A DNA stretch of 7,970 bases, from contig DRLW01000248.1 of assembly GCA_011375275.1 (NCBI GenBank), positions 1 to 7,970 on the forward strand, given 5' to 3'. The DNA comes from Bacteroidota bacterium. Its GTDB lineage: Bacteria; Zhuqueibacterota; Zhuqueibacteria; Zhuqueibacterales; Geothermadaptataceae. How positions within the stretch are numbered: position 1 is the stretch's first letter; each line of letters starts with the position of its first letter. The notes below the pieces were generated by a model. The model made no database searches and was not told the origin of the DNA. It worked only from the letters and a program-made list of their open reading frames with translations. The translations under genes and the position numbers were made by a program. Of the stretch, positions 6,206 through 7,970 are shown piece after piece.

Positions 6206-7680
6206 CCAGCCTGTTCTCAGCACTGATTGCCGTCATTCTCTATCTCGCCGTTACTCTGATCATCGGGCTGTACAGCTACCGTCTCGACCGCAAAACACCG
6301 GACGACTACTTCCTCGCTGACCGGCGCATCGGCCCGTTCGTGCTGTTTTTCACGCTGATCGCCACCAACTTCAGCGCCTTTTTTTTCCTCGGTTTTGCCG
6401 GTGCGGGCTATCGCATCGGCTACAGCTATTACGGCATGATGGCCATGGGCACCGCGTTCGTCGCCCTGGCGTTTTACGGCATCGGACGGCCGGTCTGGAA
6501 GCTGGGCAAGACACGAGGCTACATCACACCTCCGGAGATGCTCGGTGATCTGCTCAACAGCAAACTCCTGCGTCTCACCGTGCTGCTGGTTATGGTCGTG
6601 TTTACTGTGCCATATCTCGCCATCCAGCCCATCGGCGCCGGCATCCTGCTCTCTACCCTGACCAAAAATCTGATCCCGTACTTTCCCGGCGCTGTTCTGC
6701 TCACGGCGATTATCGTGCTGTATGTTTTTGTCGGCGGCATGCGCAGCGTTGTCTGGACCGATGTGATGCAGGGCATGGTGATGTTTTTTCTCATGTTGCT
6801 TGCCGTGTACATCATCACCAGCGCCTTCGGCGGGCTCGGGCATGCCAACTCTGTTGTCCGCAAAATCGAACCCGAGCTCTTCAGTCATCAGGGTGTGGGC
6901 GGTTTTTTCACGCCGCAGAAATGGTTCAGCTATATCGTGCTCTGGTTCGTCTGCATCCCCATGTTTCCGCAGATATTCATGCGCTTTTTCATGGCGAAGA
7001 AAAGCTCTTCCCTGAAACTCTCTGCCATCGCTTACCCTGTTGTAACAGCGATCTGGTTCATCTGCCCGGTGATCATCGGCATCATCGGACACATCCCCTT
7101 CCCCGGCCTGGAAGGCAAAGAAGCAGATCAAATTCTGCCCATGATGCTGGGCGCCCACGCTCCGCCGTGGCTGGCTGGCCTGATCATGGTCGGCGCTGTG
7201 GCGGCTTTTATGTCAACCATGGACTCGCAACTGCTCACCCTCAGCTCCATGCTGACGCGCGACCTGTATGTACCTTTTTTCAGCCGCAAGGCATCCTTGC
7301 CCAGCCAGGTAATCGCCGGCCGGGTGATCGTCGTAATCATGGCAGTTATCGGCCTGGCCATCGCCTGGGACCCGCCGGCATCGATATTCCAGATTGCCAC
7401 CGCCACTTTTACAGGCCTGGCCGTGCTTTTCCCCACGGTTGTTGCCGCGTTGTACTGGCACCGGACCAGCGCAGCCGCCTGTATCATCTCCATCATCTGC
7501 GGCGAAGCTCTTCTCGTGGCAATACTCTCCGGTTCGATTCCACACGGATGGACGCTCGGTTTCCTTCCGGTCGTTCCCATTCTGCTGGTCAGCACAGCCA
7601 TCCTCATCGCCGGAAGTTGGTTGGCCTCTGGCCTTGCGGCTCTGTTCAAAAAAAACAAACACAGCGCTTCACACCGGTAA
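6202..7680 (+). CDS. Sodium:solute symporter (SSS) family transporter
   Basis: 492 residues from the ATG at 6202, which has GGAGG at 6193-6197 and overlaps the preceding stop; open frame back to 6004 belongs to the shadow of the small gene. The chain is hydrophobic throughout and fits the 12-13 membrane helices of the family. Recognisable SSS motifs are YFLADRRIGPF after helix 1 (36-46), TNFSAFFFLGFAG (55-67), GGMRSVVWTDVMQG (178-191) and MSTMDSQLLTLSSMLTRDLY (337-356); the last holds the Ser/Thr residues that help form the sodium site in characterised members. It would import a solute with Na+ across the inner membrane. Substrates in this family range from sugars to proline, pantothenate and monocarboxylates and cannot be read from the sequence. 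Divergence from lutA makes lactate or a related carboxylate a reasonable guess. Confidence 0.94.
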   Translation: MTSLFSALIAVILYLAVTLIIGLYSYRLDRKTPDDYFLADRRIGPFVLFFTLIATNFSAFFFLGFAGAGYRIGYSYYGMMAMGTAFVALAFYGIGRPVWKLGKTRGYITPPEMLGDLLNSKLLRLTVLLVMVVFTVPYLAIQPIGAGILLSTLTKNLIPYFPGAVLLTAIIVLYVFVGGMRSVVWTDVMQGMVMFFLMLLAVYIITSAFGGLGHANSVVRKIEPELFSHQGVGGFFTPQKWFSYIVLWFVCIPMFPQIFMRFFMAKKSSSLKLSAIAYPVVTAIWFICPVIIGIIGHIPFPGLEGKEADQILPMMLGAHAPPWLAGLIMVGAVAAFMSTMDSQLLTLSSMLTRDLYVPFFSRKASLPSQVIAGRVIVVIMAVIGLAIAWDPPASIFQIATATFTGLAVLFPTVVAALYWHRTSAAACIISIICGEALLVAILSGSIPHGWTLGFLPVVPILLVSTAILIAGSWLASGLAALFKKNKHSASHR

Positions 7681-7709
7681 AGATGGCATTTCTAAAAAAC
7701 AGGCTCTCC

Positions 7710-7965
7710 CTCAAATCGCGTGGCCGTACCGCGACATTCATGTCGCGAAGGACGATATGTTTCCTTATTCAGCATTCTTTAGCGGGGACAACTGCAACGC
7801 GACATAAATGTCGCGATACAGGGGGGGCCAGACCGTAACACGACATTCATGTCGCGAAGTATGTTCACCTATACACTTACAATCCCCAAAATTGGGCCGA
7901 GGACAAATATCATTTTTCAACCTTCAACACCGACCGGATTTGCAAAACGATAATTTCCCAACCCG
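7710..7965. repeat. Palindrome cluster, copy B (three palindromes)
   Basis: Three 18-bp palindromes lie downstream of the symporter: CGCGACATTCATGTCGCG at 7730-7747, CGCGACATAAATGTCGCG at 7798-7815 (loop AA instead of TC) and CACGACATTCATGTCGCG at 7839-7856 (one arm mismatch). Borders match copy A: CTCAAATCGCGTGG at 7710-7723 (13 of 14 identical), GTATGTTCACCTATACA at 7859-7875 (13 of 17) and CCCAACCCG at 7957-7965. The variation keeps the arms mostly paired. The region 7681-7970 shows no gene and no clear T-tract terminator. The palindromes may serve as transcript ends for the symporter operon. Confidence 0.75.
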
Positions 7966-7970
7966 CACAA

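Noticed and set aside
6217..7158. 313-codon open frame on the minus strand under the symporter gene
   Set aside because: It is antisense to a clear SSS gene, rich in His, Asp, Glu and Gln as expected for the reverse of a hydrophobic protein, with no recognisable domain.
7710..7870. CRISPR array
   Set aside because: The repeats are 18-bp perfect palindromes with unequal spacing (68 and 41 bp between centres), too short and irregular, and there are no cas genes.

Overview
The window reads like bacterial chromosome with moderately high GC and no phage or plasmid genes. The large secreted-type protein at the left end combines an amidase-like fold, a golvesin/Xly-type domain, an FnIII domain and a C-terminal unknown domain. 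I associate this architecture mainly with the Bacteroidota/Ignavibacteria/Calditrichota/KSB1 side of the tree. That taxonomic guess comes from one protein family and is weak. The many short palindromic repeats between genes would suit an environmental lineage rich in non-coding repeats.

Layout. Bases 1-2631 (+) hold the 3' part of the golvesin/amidase-like gene, whose start lies upstream of the window. Bases 2821-4197 (-) hold lutB, converging on it. Bases 4198-4973 are a 776-bp gene-free stretch packed with repeats: a 238-bp MITE-like element with 24-bp imperfect terminal inverted repeats and flanking 9-bp direct repeats, a cluster of CGCGACAT-TC-ATGTCGCG palindromes, a 20-bp near-palindrome, a perfect 34-bp palindrome and a GTAGGGG...CCCCTAC hairpin that contains the lutA stop codon. 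Bases 4974-5717 (-) hold lutA. A 257-bp divergent intergenic region follows. Bases 5975-6205 (+) hold a small two-helix membrane protein (DUF3311-like), overlapping by 4 bp a sodium:solute symporter at 6202-7680 (+). Bases 7681-7970 have no gene but carry a second copy of the palindrome cluster.

How the genes may work together. LutA and LutB are two of the three subunits of the LutABC-type L-lactate oxidising system (iron-sulfur proteins). The divergent symporter pair is a natural candidate for carboxylate (perhaps lactate) uptake feeding that enzyme, but this is inferred from position only. No lutC lies next to lutA or lutB here, and lutA and lutB, normally close together, are separated by the repeat island. 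The golvesin/amidase-like protein looks like an independent cell-surface or secreted factor.

I do not see a clearly new multi-gene system. The most unusual content is the repeat island and the recurrence of one of its modules 3 kb away.
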